Positions 10,549-20,240 of a stretch of DNA of 64,000 nucleotides are shown here, piece by piece. Source of the stretch: Pleomorphomonas sp. NRK KF1 (GTDB lineage: Bacteria > Pseudomonadota > Alphaproteobacteria > Rhizobiales > Pleomorphomonadaceae); NCBI RefSeq assembly GCF_023721755.1, contig NZ_JAMDLH010000001.1:1-64000 (forward strand), in the 5' to 3' direction. Position 1 is the first letter of the stretch; each line of letters starts with the position of its first letter. Below the pieces are notes generated by a model. That model was not told where the DNA came from. It searched no databases and saw only the letters and a program-made list of their open reading frames with translations. The position numbers and the translations under genes were made by a program.

Positions 10549-10572
10549 GCCGGCGGGGATGTCCCCGGCGGC
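10549..10572 (+). other. Leader hairpin before secY
   Basis: GCCGGCGGGGA and TCCCCGGCGGC form an 11 bp stem with one mismatch around a TG turn. It sits about 125 bp upstream of the secY start. No T-run follows. Confidence 0.4.
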
Positions 10573-10698
10573 CATCCGGGCAAGGGAGATGGCGCTGACG
10601 CTTTCGGCGGCGCCCAGGCCCCAATGACAAGGCGAGGCGACCTCATCGCGAGCGATGGGGCGGCGCGCAACCGGGATCCCATTCGGGCGGAGTGAGAC

Positions 10699-12029
<1,331 letters not shown>

Positions 12030-12033
<4 letters not shown>

Positions 12034-12608
12034 GGCTGATTCTTCTCGGGCCGCCGGGCGCCGGCAAGGGTACGCAGGCGCAGAAACTGGTGGACCGCTA
12101 CGGCATCGTTCAGCTGTCGACCGGTGACATGCTGCGCGCCGCCGTCGCCGCCGGCACCGAGATCGGCAAGAAGGCCAAGGCCGTCATGGATGCCGGCCAG
12201 CTGGTGTCCGACGAGATCGTCATCGGCATCGTCTCCGACCGCATCGACGAGCCGGACGCCAGGAACGGCTTCGTGCTGGACGGTTTCCCGCGCACCGTGG
12301 CCCAGGCCGAGGCGCTGGACAAGCTGCTGGCCGACAAGAAGCTGAAGCTCGACGCCGTGATCGAGTTCAAGGTCGATGCCGAGAAGCTCGTCGATCGAAT
12401 CGTTCGCCGCGCAGAAGAGGCCAAGGCCGCCGGCCAGCCGGTGCGCAAGGACGACAATCCGGAAGTGTTCCGCAAGCGCCTCGAAGAGTTCCGGGCGCTG
12501 ACGGCGGCGCTGACCCCCTTCTATGCCAAGAGCGGGCTGTTGAAGCCTGTCGACGGCATGGCCCCCATCGAAGAGGTCGCCGGCGCGATTCGCGCCGCCC
12601 TCGAGTGA
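12030..12608 (+). CDS. adk: Adenylate kinase
   Basis: Adk interconverts ATP and AMP with two ADP in the cytoplasm. The product is 192 aa, the short form without an extended zinc-binding LID. The P-loop [10 protein letters not shown] is at residues 7-16, the AMP site follows at STGDMLR, and [11 protein letters not shown] is intact. Its start overlaps the secY stop, the standard secY-adk arrangement. Confidence 0.98.
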
Positions 12609-12931
12609 GACGGACGCCCGGCGAGGACCAATGGTTCCGCCGCCGGGCGATCGGTCGCCGACCGGGCTTTCCGGCGGCGATTTCGGCGATAAACCCGTGT
12701 CCGAAAGGTTGACGGAGAGGCCGTATCCGGCTATGAACCGCCACCTATCCACGGGTTCTTCGTGCGATGGCCCGTAGGCGCTTGTCCATGTCGGACGTTT
12801 CGCCGCAGGTATCGCGAAAAAGGTAACCCGGCCGGCGCCGCTTCATGGGGCCGCCGTCAAGACACCGACCTCCACGGCTCGAACGGGGGAGGGAGCGATC
12901 CAGAGGATCGCGACGACAGGAGTGAAGTGAA
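12609..12931 (+). other. Gap between adk and rpsM with hairpin and promoter
   Basis: This 323 bp gap contains an inverted repeat GCCCGGCG (12616-12623) / CGCCGGGC (12641-12648), a possible Rho-independent-like stop for the spc operon but without a T-run. The promoter at 12709-12737 follows. The remaining 190 bases would be a long 5' leader for rpsM; I see no gene in it. Confidence 0.6.
12709..12737 (+). promoter_or_regulatory. Promoter of the rpsM-rpsK-rpoA-rplQ operon
   Basis: TTGACG (12709-12714) and TATGAA (12732-12737) are separated by exactly 17 bases, a strong sigma-70-type match. Transcription would start near 12745, leaving a leader of about 190 bases before rpsM, where S4-type autoregulation occurs in other bacteria. 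Confidence 0.7.
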
Positions 12932-13300
12932 GTGGCCCGTATCGCTGGCGTCAATATTCCCACCGCCAAGCGCGCCCTGATCGCGCTGCAGTATATCCAT
13001 GGCATCGGCCCGAAGTTCGCCGAGGAGATCCTGTCGAAGGTCGGCATCGATCAGGCCAAGCGCGTGAACGAGCTGTCGGACGCCGAAGTTCTGCAGATCC
13101 GCGAAGTGATCGACCGCGACTACGTCGTCGAGGGTGATCTCCGTCGCGAGACCGCGATGAACATCAAGCGCCTGATGGACCTCGGCTGCTACCGCGGCCT
13201 GCGTCACCGCAAGGGCCTGCCGGTTCGCGGCCAGCGCACGCACACCAACGCCCGTACCCGCAAGGGCCCGGCGAAGGCGATTGCCGGCAAGAAGAAGTAA
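12932..13300 (+). CDS. rpsM: 30S ribosomal protein S13
   Basis: S13 contacts the 50S and P-site tRNA. The product is 122 aa, opening [22 protein letters not shown] and ending with the basic [17 protein letters not shown] tail. The start codon is GTG after an AGGAGTGAAGTGAA site. First gene of the alpha operon. Confidence 0.97.
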   Translation: MARIAGVNIPTAKRALIALQYIHGIGPKFAEEILSKVGIDQAKRVNELSDAEVLQIREVIDRDYVVEGDLRRETAMNIKRLMDLGCYRGLRHRKGLPVRGQRTHTNARTRKGPAKAIAGKKK

Positions 13301-13551
13301 TTCCCTTTCGTCGGTCCGGCTCTGCGTCGGTCCGGCGAAAAGGTTCGGACATGGCGCCGGTTCCGCGAGCGATCGCGGTCGGCGCTTTGTCCATGGTGGA
13401 AGGTCTGGAAGGATCGTTCGCCTTGAGGGGAAGGGCAGGGTGCCCGTCCCCGGTTCGTTCCGGTGCGCGGGGTTTCTCCTAGAGGCATGCGCTCCGGTGT
13501 AGCCGCTGGCATTACGGCGGTGACGAGATCGAAAACGAGAGAGTGAAGAGC

Positions 13552-13944
13552 ATGGCCAAGGAAGCCGCAGGCCGCGTCCGCCGTCGCGAACGCAAGAACA
13601 TCACGTCCGGCATCGCCCACGTGAACTCCACCTTCAACAACACGATGATCACCATCACCGACGCGCAGGGCAACACCATCTCCTGGTCGTCGGCCGGCAC
13701 GATGGGCTTCAAGGGTTCGCGCAAGTCGACCCCGTACGCCGCCCAGATGGCCGCCGAGGACGCTGCCCGCAAGGCGGCCGAGCATGGCGTCAAGACCCTG
13801 GAAGTCGAAGTCTGCGGTCCGGGCTCCGGCCGTGAGTCGGCGCTGCGCGCTCTGCAGGCCGCCGGCTTCCTGGTGAGCTCGATCCGCGACGTTACCCCGA
13901 TCCCGCACAACGGTTGCCGTCCGCGTAAGCGTCGCCGCGTCTGA
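13552..13944 (+). CDS. rpsK: 30S ribosomal protein S11
   Basis: S11 forms part of the 30S platform. The product is 130 aa with [19 protein letters not shown] and the C-terminal [15 protein letters not shown]. The ATG at 13552 is preceded by a GAGAGTGAAGAG site; a GTG three codons upstream is the alternative. The 251 bp gap from rpsM is longer than usual and contains no gene I can support. Confidence 0.97.
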   Translation: MAKEAAGRVRRRERKNITSGIAHVNSTFNNTMITITDAQGNTISWSSAGTMGFKGSRKSTPYAAQMAAEDAARKAAEHGVKTLEVEVCGPGSGRESALRALQAAGFLVSSIRDVTPIPHNGCRPRKRRRV

Positions 13945-14059
13945 CGCTCATCCGCGAACGTCCGGTGGCCGCGATGGCGCCGGGCATGGCCCGTCAAGGC
14001 GGTGGTCCCCGCGGGGGATGCGGCCCGCGGCGAACCGCTTCATATGAAAGGGTATCAAC

Positions 14060-15082
14060 GTGAGCATCCAGAAGAACTGGCAAGAGCTCAAGAAGCCGAA
14101 CAAGCTCGAGGTCATCCCGAGCCGCGATCCGAAGCGCTTCGCGACTGTCGTCGCCTCGCCGCTCGAGCGTGGCTTCGGCCTGACCCTCGGCAACGCGCTC
14201 CGTCGTGTCCTCTTGTCCTCGCTGCAGGGTGCGGCGGTGACGGCGGTTCAGATCGACGGCGTGCTGCACGAGTTCTCCTCGATTGCCGGTGTGCGTGAAG
14301 ACGTCACCGACATCATCCTCAACATCAAGGAAATCGCCGTCCGCATGCAGGGCCAGGGCCCGAAGCGGATGGTCGTGCGCAAGCAGGGTCCGGGCGTCGT
14401 CACTGCCGGTGACATCCAGACCGTCGGCGACATCGAGATCCTGAACCCCGAGCTGGTCCTTTGCACCCTCGACGAGGGCGCCGAGATCCGCATGGAGTTC
14501 ACGGTCGACACCGGCAAGGGCTATGTCCCGGCCGACCGCAACCGTCCCGAGGACGCTCCGATCGGTCTGATCCCGGTCGACAGCCTCTACTCGCCGGTGC
14601 GCAAGGTGTCCTACAAGGTCGAGAACACCCGCGAGGGCCAGGATCTCGACCTCGACAAGCTGACCCTGACAGTCGAGACCGATGGTTCGGTGAAGCCCGA
14701 GGACGCCGTCGCCTACGCCGCCCGCATTCTCCAGGACCAGCTGGCCATCTTCGTCAACTTCGAAGAGCCGCAGAAGGACACCAAGGTCGAGACCGTTCCG
14801 GAGCTCGCCTTCAATCCGGCGCTGCTCAAGAAGGTCGACGAGCTCGAGCTGTCGGTCCGTTCCGCAAACTGCCTGAAGAACGACAACATCGTCTACATCG
14901 GCGATCTGATCCAGAAGAGCGAGGCGGAGATGCTCCGCACGCCGAATTTCGGCCGCAAGTCGCTCAACGAGATCAAGGAAGTGCTGGCGCAGATGGGGTT
15001 GCATCTCGGCATGGAAGTCCCGAACTGGCCGCCCGAGAACATCGAAGACCTGGCCAAGCGCTACGAAGACCACAACTACTGA
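14060..15082 (+). CDS. rpoA: RNA polymerase alpha subunit
   Basis: The alpha subunit dimer nucleates RNA polymerase, and its C-terminal domain binds UP elements and activators. The product is 340 aa, standard. The N-terminal domain has [20 protein letters not shown] (residues 35-54); the alpha-CTD has [23 protein letters not shown] and [19 protein letters not shown]. The start is GTG after an AAAGGG site. Confidence 0.98.
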   Translation: MSIQKNWQELKKPNKLEVIPSRDPKRFATVVASPLERGFGLTLGNALRRVLLSSLQGAAVTAVQIDGVLHEFSSIAGVREDVTDIILNIKEIAVRMQGQGPKRMVVRKQGPGVVTAGDIQTVGDIEILNPELVLCTLDEGAEIRMEFTVDTGKGYVPADRNRPEDAPIGLIPVDSLYSPVRKVSYKVENTREGQDLDLDKLTLTVETDGSVKPEDAVAYAARILQDQLAIFVNFEEPQKDTKVETVPELAFNPALLKKVDELELSVRSANCLKNDNIVYIGDLIQKSEAEMLRTPNFGRKSLNEIKEVLAQMGLHLGMEVPNWPPENIEDLAKRYEDHNY

Positions 15083-15172
15083 GCATCACGCTCGCCGGAG
15101 GGCGTGGCTCTCCGGCTCGTTCAAATCAAACTGCCCGGCGTGAGCCGCGCGAAAGACAAATAGGAGTAGGCC

Positions 15173-15607
15173 ATGCGTCACGGTAATGCGGGCCGTCGGT
15201 TCAACCGCACTCAGAGCCATCGTAAGGCGATGCTCGCCAACCTCGCCATCTCGCTGGTCGAGCACGAGCAGATCGTCACCACCCTGCCGAAGGCGAAGGA
15301 CCTGCGTCCGATCGTCGAGAAGCTGGTGACCATCGCCAAGAAGGGCGACCTCGCCGCTCGTCGTCAGCTCGCCTCCGAGCTGCAGAACAACGAGATCGCC
15401 GCCAAGAAGCTGTTCGACGTGCTCGGCCCCCGCTACAAGGCCCGCGCCGGTGGCTACACCCGCGTGCTGAAGGCCGGCTTCCGCCATGGCGACTCGGCCC
15501 CGGTGGCGGTGATCGAGTTTGTCGATCGCGACGTCGCCGCCAAGGGCGCCGCCGACAAGGCCCGCCAGGCTGCCGAGCCGGTCGAGGCCGAGACGGCCGC
15601 CGCCTGA
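15173..15607 (+). CDS. rplQ: 50S ribosomal protein L17
   Basis: L17 lies near the tunnel exit. The product is 144 aa, opening [21 protein letters not shown], with an Ala/Glu-rich C-terminal tail. The start follows AGGAGTAGGCC. A terminator follows 26 bases after its stop, ending the alpha operon. Confidence 0.97.
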   Translation: MRHGNAGRRFNRTQSHRKAMLANLAISLVEHEQIVTTLPKAKDLRPIVEKLVTIAKKGDLAARRQLASELQNNEIAAKKLFDVLGPRYKARAGGYTRVLKAGFRHGDSAPVAVIEFVDRDVAAKGAADKARQAAEPVEAETAAA

Positions 15608-15633
15608 TCGAAGCGTTTCGCTGAAAGTTGAGC

Positions 15634-15667
15634 AAGGGGCGGCCCGTCGGGTCGCCCCTTGTTGTTT
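15634..15667 (+). terminator. Intrinsic terminator after rplQ
   Basis: AAGGGGCGGCCC and GGGTCGCCCCTT form a strong stem around GTC, followed directly by GTTGTTT. It closes the ribosomal operons. Confidence 0.8.
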
Positions 15668-15719
15668 GGGCGTCCTTCCGTTGCCATATTCGGCGGCGTA
15701 CAAGACGGCTTGTCGACCC

Positions 15720-15837
15720 AGAGCATTCGCCGACCAGATTGGACCATTTGGTCGCCCAGCGAATGCTCCGGGCTCATTTGCTGGAGCAGCCGCTTTTCGA
15801 TCAGGTTGAGAAGACCTGATCGGCGGGTGCTCCAGCG
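15720..15837. repeat. Pair of nested inverted repeats upstream of the Do-like protease
   Basis: First element: GAGCATTCGC (15721-15730) with GCGAATGCTC (15759-15768) encloses CGACCA/TGGTCG. Second element: GCTGGAGCA (15780-15788) with TGCTCCAGC (15828-15836) encloses CGATCAGGT (15798-15806)/ACCTGATCG (15814-15822). All arms are perfect. The arrangement resembles a REP/BIME-type intergenic repeat, although its closeness to the next start also allows a role in that gene's 5' leader. Confidence 0.65.
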
Positions 15838-15853
15838 CTTTCGGAGACATGCG

Positions 15854-17278
15854 ATGCGACCCAACGGATTGACCCGCCCCATTATTGCTCTGGGCCTTGC
15901 TGTCTGCGTGTCGCTTGGCGGCGCGATGGCTGCCGAACGGGCGGTGCCGGCATCGCAGGCGCAGGTCAAGCTGTCCTTTGCGCCGGTGGCCAAGGTGGCA
16001 GGTCCCGCCGTGGTCAACGTCTACTCCACCAAGACCATCAAGGTCGCCTCGTCGCCGCTGATGGACGACCCGTTCTTTCGCCAGTTCTTCGGCGGCAACA
16101 TGCCGGGCATCGGTCGTCAGCGCGAGAGGCACCAGCAGTCGCTCGGCTCGGGCGTCATCGTCGATCCCTCCGGCCTCATCGTCACCAACAACCACGTCAT
16201 CGAGGACGGCGACGAGGTGAAGGTGGCGCTGTCCGACCGGCGCGAGCTCGAATGCGACGTCGTCCTCAAGGACGAGCAGCTCGATCTCGCCGTGCTCAAG
16301 GTGCGCGATCCCAAGGAACCGCTGCCGACGCTGCCGCTCGCCGATTCCGACCAGTTGCAGGTCGGCGACCTCGTACTCGCCATCGGCAATCCGTTCGGCG
16401 TCGGGCAGACGGTGACGCAGGGCATCGTCTCGGCGCTGGCCCGCAGCCAGGTCGGCATCTCCGACTATCAGTTCTTCATCCAGACCGACGCCGCCATCAA
16501 TCCGGGCAACTCGGGCGGTGCGCTGGTCGACATCGACGGCAAGCTGGTCGGCATCAATACGGCCATCTTCAGCCGGGGCGGCGGTTCCAACGGCATTGGC
16601 TTCGCCATCCCCTCCAACATGGTGAAGGTGTTCGTCGAATCGGCCCGTCGGGGCGGTTCGGCCGTGGAGCTGCCGTGGATCGGCGCCGAGCTGCAGGCGG
16701 TGACGTCGGACATTGCCGAAAGCCTGGGCCTCGATCGTCCTTCGGGCGTGCTGATCACCTCGATCCTGCGCAAGAGCCCGGCCGAGGCTGCGGGCCTCGA
16801 TGCCGGCGATCTCGTGGTCGCCGTCGATGGGGTCGAAGTGAGCGACCCGCGCGTCTTCAACTATCGCCTCGCCACCAAGGGCGTCGGCAACGTCGCCCAG
16901 CTCACCGTCAATCGGGCCGGCAAGCTTATCGAGGTGCCGGTGAAGCTGATGACGGCGCCGGAGACGACCCCGCGCGAGACGCTGACGATCGACGCCCGCT
17001 CGCCATTCCAGGGCGCGACGGTCGCTAACGTCTCTCCCGCCGTCGCCGCCGAGATCGGATTGTCCTATCGTGGTCAGACCGGCGTGGTCATCACCGCCGT
17101 GGCGTCCGGCTCGCCAGCCGACCGCATCGGCCTTCAGAAGGGCGACATCGTGCTGTCTGTCAACGGCAACGACATCACCAAGACCAGAGTGCTCGCCGCG
17201 GCAGCCGCCTCCGATCCGATGTTCTGGCGCGTCGCCATCGACCGCAACGGCCAGATCCTGCGCATGGCCTTCCGATGA
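15854..17278 (+). CDS. Periplasmic Do-like (DegP/DegQ) serine protease
   Basis: HtrA-family protease that degrades misfolded envelope proteins. The product is 474 aa. The first 26 or so residues are a signal peptide (hydrophobic IIALGLAVCVSLGGAMA, cleavage likely after AMA). The trypsin-like domain has the catalytic triad His114 (NNHVIED), Asp144 (DLAVLKV) and Ser220 (GNSGGAL), and two PDZ domains follow (about 275-365 and 390-470). The ATG at 15854 was chosen because it gives the signal peptide; the frame is open upstream through the repeat. It overlaps rarA (ATGA). Position after rplQ is common in Hyphomicrobiales. Confidence 0.93.
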   Translation: MRPNGLTRPIIALGLAVCVSLGGAMAAERAVPASQAQVKLSFAPVAKVAGPAVVNVYSTKTIKVASSPLMDDPFFRQFFGGNMPGIGRQRERHQQSLGSGVIVDPSGLIVTNNHVIEDGDEVKVALSDRRELECDVVLKDEQLDLAVLKVRDPKEPLPTLPLADSDQLQVGDLVLAIGNPFGVGQTVTQGIVSALARSQVGISDYQFFIQTDAAINPGNSGGALVDIDGKLVGINTAIFSRGGGSNGIGFAIPSNMVKVFVESARRGGSAVELPWIGAELQAVTSDIAESLGLDRPSGVLITSILRKSPAEAAGLDAGDLVVAVDGVEVSDPRVFNYRLATKGVGNVAQLTVNRAGKLIEVPVKLMTAPETTPRETLTIDARSPFQGATVANVSPAVAAEIGLSYRGQTGVVITAVASGSPADRIGLQKGDIVLSVNGNDITKTRVLAAAAASDPMFWRVAIDRNGQILRMAFR

Positions 17279-18588
17279 GCGACCTGTTCGGCGTCAGCAC
17301 GGCGGACAATCGCGCCGGCCGGCCGCTGGCCGACCGTCTTCGCCCGGCCAGCCTGTCGGAGGTGGTCGGCCAGGACCATCTGGTCGGGCCGAGCGGCACA
17401 ATCAGCCGCATGCTGGCGTCCGGCTCCCTCGGCTCGCTGATTCTCTGGGGGCCGCCGGGCTCGGGCAAGACGACCGTTGCCCGTCTTTTGGCCCACGAGA
17501 CCAATCTGGCCTTCGAGCAGGCCTCGGCCATCTTCACCGGTGTCGCCGACCTCAAGAAGCTGTTCGACGCCGCCCGTCAGCGCCGGGCGCTCGGGCGCGG
17601 CACGCTGCTGTTCATCGACGAGATCCATCGCTTCAACCGCGCCCAGCAGGACAGCTTCCTGCCGGTGATGGAGGACGGGACGGTGACGCTGATCGGCGCC
17701 ACCACCGAGAACCCGTCCTTCGAGCTCAACGCGGCCCTGCTGTCGCGCGCCCACGTGCTGGTGTTCAGGGCGCACGACGAAACCTCGATCGGCCAGTTGC
17801 TCGATCGCGCCGAGGAGGTAACCGGCAAGCCCCTGCCGCTCGACGAGGAGGCGAGGGCGGCGCTGGTCCGCATGGCCGATGGCGACGGTCGGGCGGCGCT
17901 GACGCTGGCCGAGGACGTCTGGCGCGCCGCCGGCGAGGGCGAGATCTTCGACGCCAAGACGCTGCAGGAGATCGTCCAGCGGCGGGCGCCGGTCTACGAC
18001 AAGGCGCAGGACGGCCACTACAACCTGATCTCGGCGCTACACAAGTCGGTGCGCGGCTCCGATCCCGACGCGGCCCTCTATTACTTCTGCCGCATGATCG
18101 ATGCCGGCGAGGATCCTCTCTACGTCATCCGCCGCGTCATCCGCATGGCGGCCGAGGACATCGGCCTTGCCGACCCGCAGGCACTGTCCGTCTGCATCGC
18201 CGCCCAGGGCGCCTATGAGATGCTCGGCTCGCCCGAGGGCGAACTCGCCATCGCCGAGGCCGTCGTCTACGTTGCGACGGCGCCCAAATCCAACGCCGTC
18301 TACACCGCCTTCAAGACGGCGATGGCGGCGGCCAAGGAGTTCGGCAGCGTCGTGCCGCCGCGCCATATCCTCAACGCCCCGACCAAGCTGATGAAGGGCG
18401 AGGGATACGGGAGCGGCTATCGCTACGACCACGACGAGCCGGACGCCTTTTCGGGCCAGGACTATTTCCCCGAGAAGATGGGCCGCCGCTCCTTCTACCA
18501 CCCGGTCGAGCGCGGCTTCGAACGCGAGCTCAGGAAGCGCCTCGACTATTGGGCGCGCTTGCGCCGTGAGCGACAAGGCGAGGGGTGA
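17275..18588 (+). CDS. rarA: Replication-associated recombination protein RarA (MgsA) ATPase
   Basis: AAA+ ATPase of the RarA/MgsA/WRNIP1 family that acts at stalled replication forks. The product is 437 aa, full length. Walker A GPPGSGKTT is at residues 59-67 and Walker B LLFIDEIHRFN near 115-125. Sensor 1 lies in IGATTENPSFELN, and the C-terminal tetramerisation region includes SALHKSVRGSDPDAALYY and PPRHILNAPTKLMK. It is translationally coupled to the upstream protease gene, with the stop and start overlapping. Confidence 0.95.
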   Translation: MSDLFGVSTADNRAGRPLADRLRPASLSEVVGQDHLVGPSGTISRMLASGSLGSLILWGPPGSGKTTVARLLAHETNLAFEQASAIFTGVADLKKLFDAARQRRALGRGTLLFIDEIHRFNRAQQDSFLPVMEDGTVTLIGATTENPSFELNAALLSRAHVLVFRAHDETSIGQLLDRAEEVTGKPLPLDEEARAALVRMADGDGRAALTLAEDVWRAAGEGEIFDAKTLQEIVQRRAPVYDKAQDGHYNLISALHKSVRGSDPDAALYYFCRMIDAGEDPLYVIRRVIRMAAEDIGLADPQALSVCIAAQGAYEMLGSPEGELAIAEAVVYVATAPKSNAVYTAFKTAMAAAKEFGSVVPPRHILNAPTKLMKGEGYGSGYRYDHDEPDAFSGQDYFPEKMGRRSFYHPVERGFERELRKRLDYWARLRRERQGEG

Positions 18589-18713
18589 GGTTAACGCGCG
18601 CGGCGCTCCGGTGGCCGGAGTTGCGAACCGATTGCGGGTAATCCGACCGATTTCGGGACGCTACCATCGGATATGGCTGCGCCAAGGGCGGCAATCCGCC
18701 GAATCTCGCCGTT

Positions 18714-18738
18714 AACCATTTGTCTTCAATGGTTTTTT
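18714..18738 (+). terminator. Terminator-like hairpin after rarA
   Basis: AACCATT (18714-18720) and AATGGTT (18728-18734) pair around a seven-base loop and are followed by TTTT. It lies 126 bases after the rarA stop. The stem is short and AT-rich, so strength is uncertain. Confidence 0.5.
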
Positions 18739-18815
18739 AACCCGTTCCCTTAAGCTCGAAGTCGGAATTGTGGTGTAGCGTCGTCTTTGACAGCAAGCCA
18801 CGGGGAGTGGGAACG

Positions 18816-19781
18816 ATGACCGACAGCGGAAAGACGATTGCGCCCGGCGCCGCACCGCTCGACGCGGTCGCCCGTCTGCGCGCCGCCGTCTATGCCGATG
18901 GCGGCGTCGACGCCGAGGAAATCCGCCATCTCTGCCGCCTCGCCGCCGAGGAAGGCTTCCCCACGCCGGCAGGCCGTCAGCTCTACATCGAGGCCCTGAC
19001 CGACTACGTCGCCTTGCAGACGGCCCCGAGCGGCCACGTCAGCGAGGACATGGCCCGCTGGCTGATCGGCGTGCTGTCGGCCGATGGCATCACCACCGAT
19101 CTTGAAGTCGACCTTCTGGTCAACATCATGCGTCGCGCCGATTCGGTGCCGGTCGAGCTGTCCGCCTTCGCGCTTGCCGAGGTGTCGCGGTCCGTGCTGA
19201 AGGGTGCCGATGACGGCGAGGGCGGGGTCATCTCCGCCACCGATGTCGAGCGCATGCGCTCCATCCTTTACGCCTTCGGCAACGAGCGCTCCGTCGGCAT
19301 CAGCCGCGAGGAAGCGGAGGTGCTGTTCGACCTCAACGACCGCAGTCGCGAGGCCGACAACGATCCATCCTGGTCGGACCTGTTCGTCAAGGCCATCGCC
19401 TCCTTCCTGATGGCGGCGCGTGGCTACACGCTGATGTCGCGCGAGGAGACGTTGAGCCGCGACGCTTGGCTCGACGCGCCGTCGGGTGGCGTCACCGCGC
19501 TGTTCGGCGACATGCTCTCAAGCATGCTGTCCAACGGGCTGCGCGGCGTCTGGTCAGCCTGGAGCCAGCAAGACGACGCATCCTCGAAGCCGATCGAGGC
19601 CGACGAGGCGCGCATCCGCGAGGCGGAAGCGGTCACCTCCGAGGAAGTGAAATGGCTGGCCGACCGCATCGGCCGCGACGGCGTCATCCACGCCAACGAA
19701 AGGGCGCTCTTAAAGTTCTTGTCCGAGGAAAGCCCGGACATTCATCCTTCGCTGCGTACTTTGCTCGACACCGCTGCCTGA
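18816..19781 (+). CDS. TerB-like helical-repeat protein of unknown function
   Basis: Soluble, mostly helical protein of 321 aa with no signal peptide or membrane segment. It seems to contain three TerB-like units carrying the pattern DGxxxxxE: ADGGVDAEEIRHLCRLA (near 28), ADGITTDLEVDLLVNIM (near 90) and RDGVIHANERALLKFL (near 287). Such acidic turns in TerB domains bind metal in some members. The ATG at 18816 has a GGGGAGTGGG site; the open frame extends 16 codons upstream. A strong terminator follows. I do not know its function; tellurite resistance should not be assumed because no other ter gene is near. Confidence 0.7.
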   Translation: MTDSGKTIAPGAAPLDAVARLRAAVYADGGVDAEEIRHLCRLAAEEGFPTPAGRQLYIEALTDYVALQTAPSGHVSEDMARWLIGVLSADGITTDLEVDLLVNIMRRADSVPVELSAFALAEVSRSVLKGADDGEGGVISATDVERMRSILYAFGNERSVGISREEAEVLFDLNDRSREADNDPSWSDLFVKAIASFLMAARGYTLMSREETLSRDAWLDAPSGGVTALFGDMLSSMLSNGLRGVWSAWSQQDDASSKPIEADEARIREAEAVTSEEVKWLADRIGRDGVIHANERALLKFLSEESPDIHPSLRTLLDTAA

Positions 19782-19818
19782 CCCGGTGAAGAGCGCTTCC
19801 CCTACGCAGCGCCCTGCG

Positions 19819-19858
19819 CGCGGCGCCCGGAGATCCCCCCGGGCGCCGCGGAATTTTT
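19819..19858 (+). terminator. Intrinsic terminator after the TerB-like gene
   Basis: CGCGGCGCCCGG (19819-19830) and CCGGGCGCCGCG (19839-19850) form a perfect 12 bp stem with an 8-base loop, followed by GAATTTTT. It lies 38 bases after the stop at 19781. Confidence 0.8.
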
Positions 19859-19973
19859 CAGGCGAACCGCTTGCAGCCCGTCACCGTGGGTACGGTTTTC
19901 GCCAGTTGCGACCCAGCGTCTCGGTCCTGACGTCGCCGATCCCCAGCCAGCAAATTTTCGTCCGCGTGACGCC

Positions 19974-20002
19974 TTGACTTGCCCTGCCGAGGGCCCTTAT
20001 AT
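19974..20002 (+). promoter_or_regulatory. Promoter of the tRNA-Val gene
   Basis: TTGACT (19974-19979) and TTATAT (19997-20002) are 17 bases apart. Predicted start near 20009, about 15 bases before the mature tRNA 5' end. Confidence 0.7.
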
Positions 20003-20023
20003 CGCGCCACCGCATGACGGTCA

Positions 20024-20098
20024 GGGCGCGTAGCTCAGCGGGAGAGCACTTCGTTCACACCGAAGGGGTCACAGGTTCGATCCCTGTCGCGCCCACCA
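20024..20098 (+). tRNA. tRNA-Val (anticodon CAC)
   Basis: A 75-base cloverleaf with encoded CCA. Acceptor GGGCGCG pairs with CGCGCCC (20088-20094). The anticodon stem CTTCG/CGAAG carries the loop TTCACAC, with anticodon CAC at 20056-20058 reading GUG valine codons. The T-arm ACAGGTTCGATCCCTGT is standard. It has its own promoter and terminator. Confidence 0.95.
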
Positions 20099-20102
20099 TT
20101 CA

Positions 20103-20141
20103 ACAAAAGGCCCTGCTGGCGACAGCGGGGCCTTTTGTTTT
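20103..20141 (+). terminator. Terminator after tRNA-Val
   Basis: ACAAAAGGCCC and GGGCCTTTTGTTT form a stem of about 11 bp, ending in a T-rich run. It starts four bases after the encoded CCA. Confidence 0.8.
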
Positions 20142-20240
20142 CAGGTCATCGCTCGGCACTTGGCACCGGCCAAACCTTCGGGCCGTCATGAAAGCTTCAC
20201 CGGCTGTGCGTTACGCGCGGAAGTCAGCAGGGCGAAGACC

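Noticed and set aside
20024-20098. tRNA-Val as an integration (attachment) site
   Set aside because: No integrase gene and no second copy of the tRNA 3' end were seen in the window.
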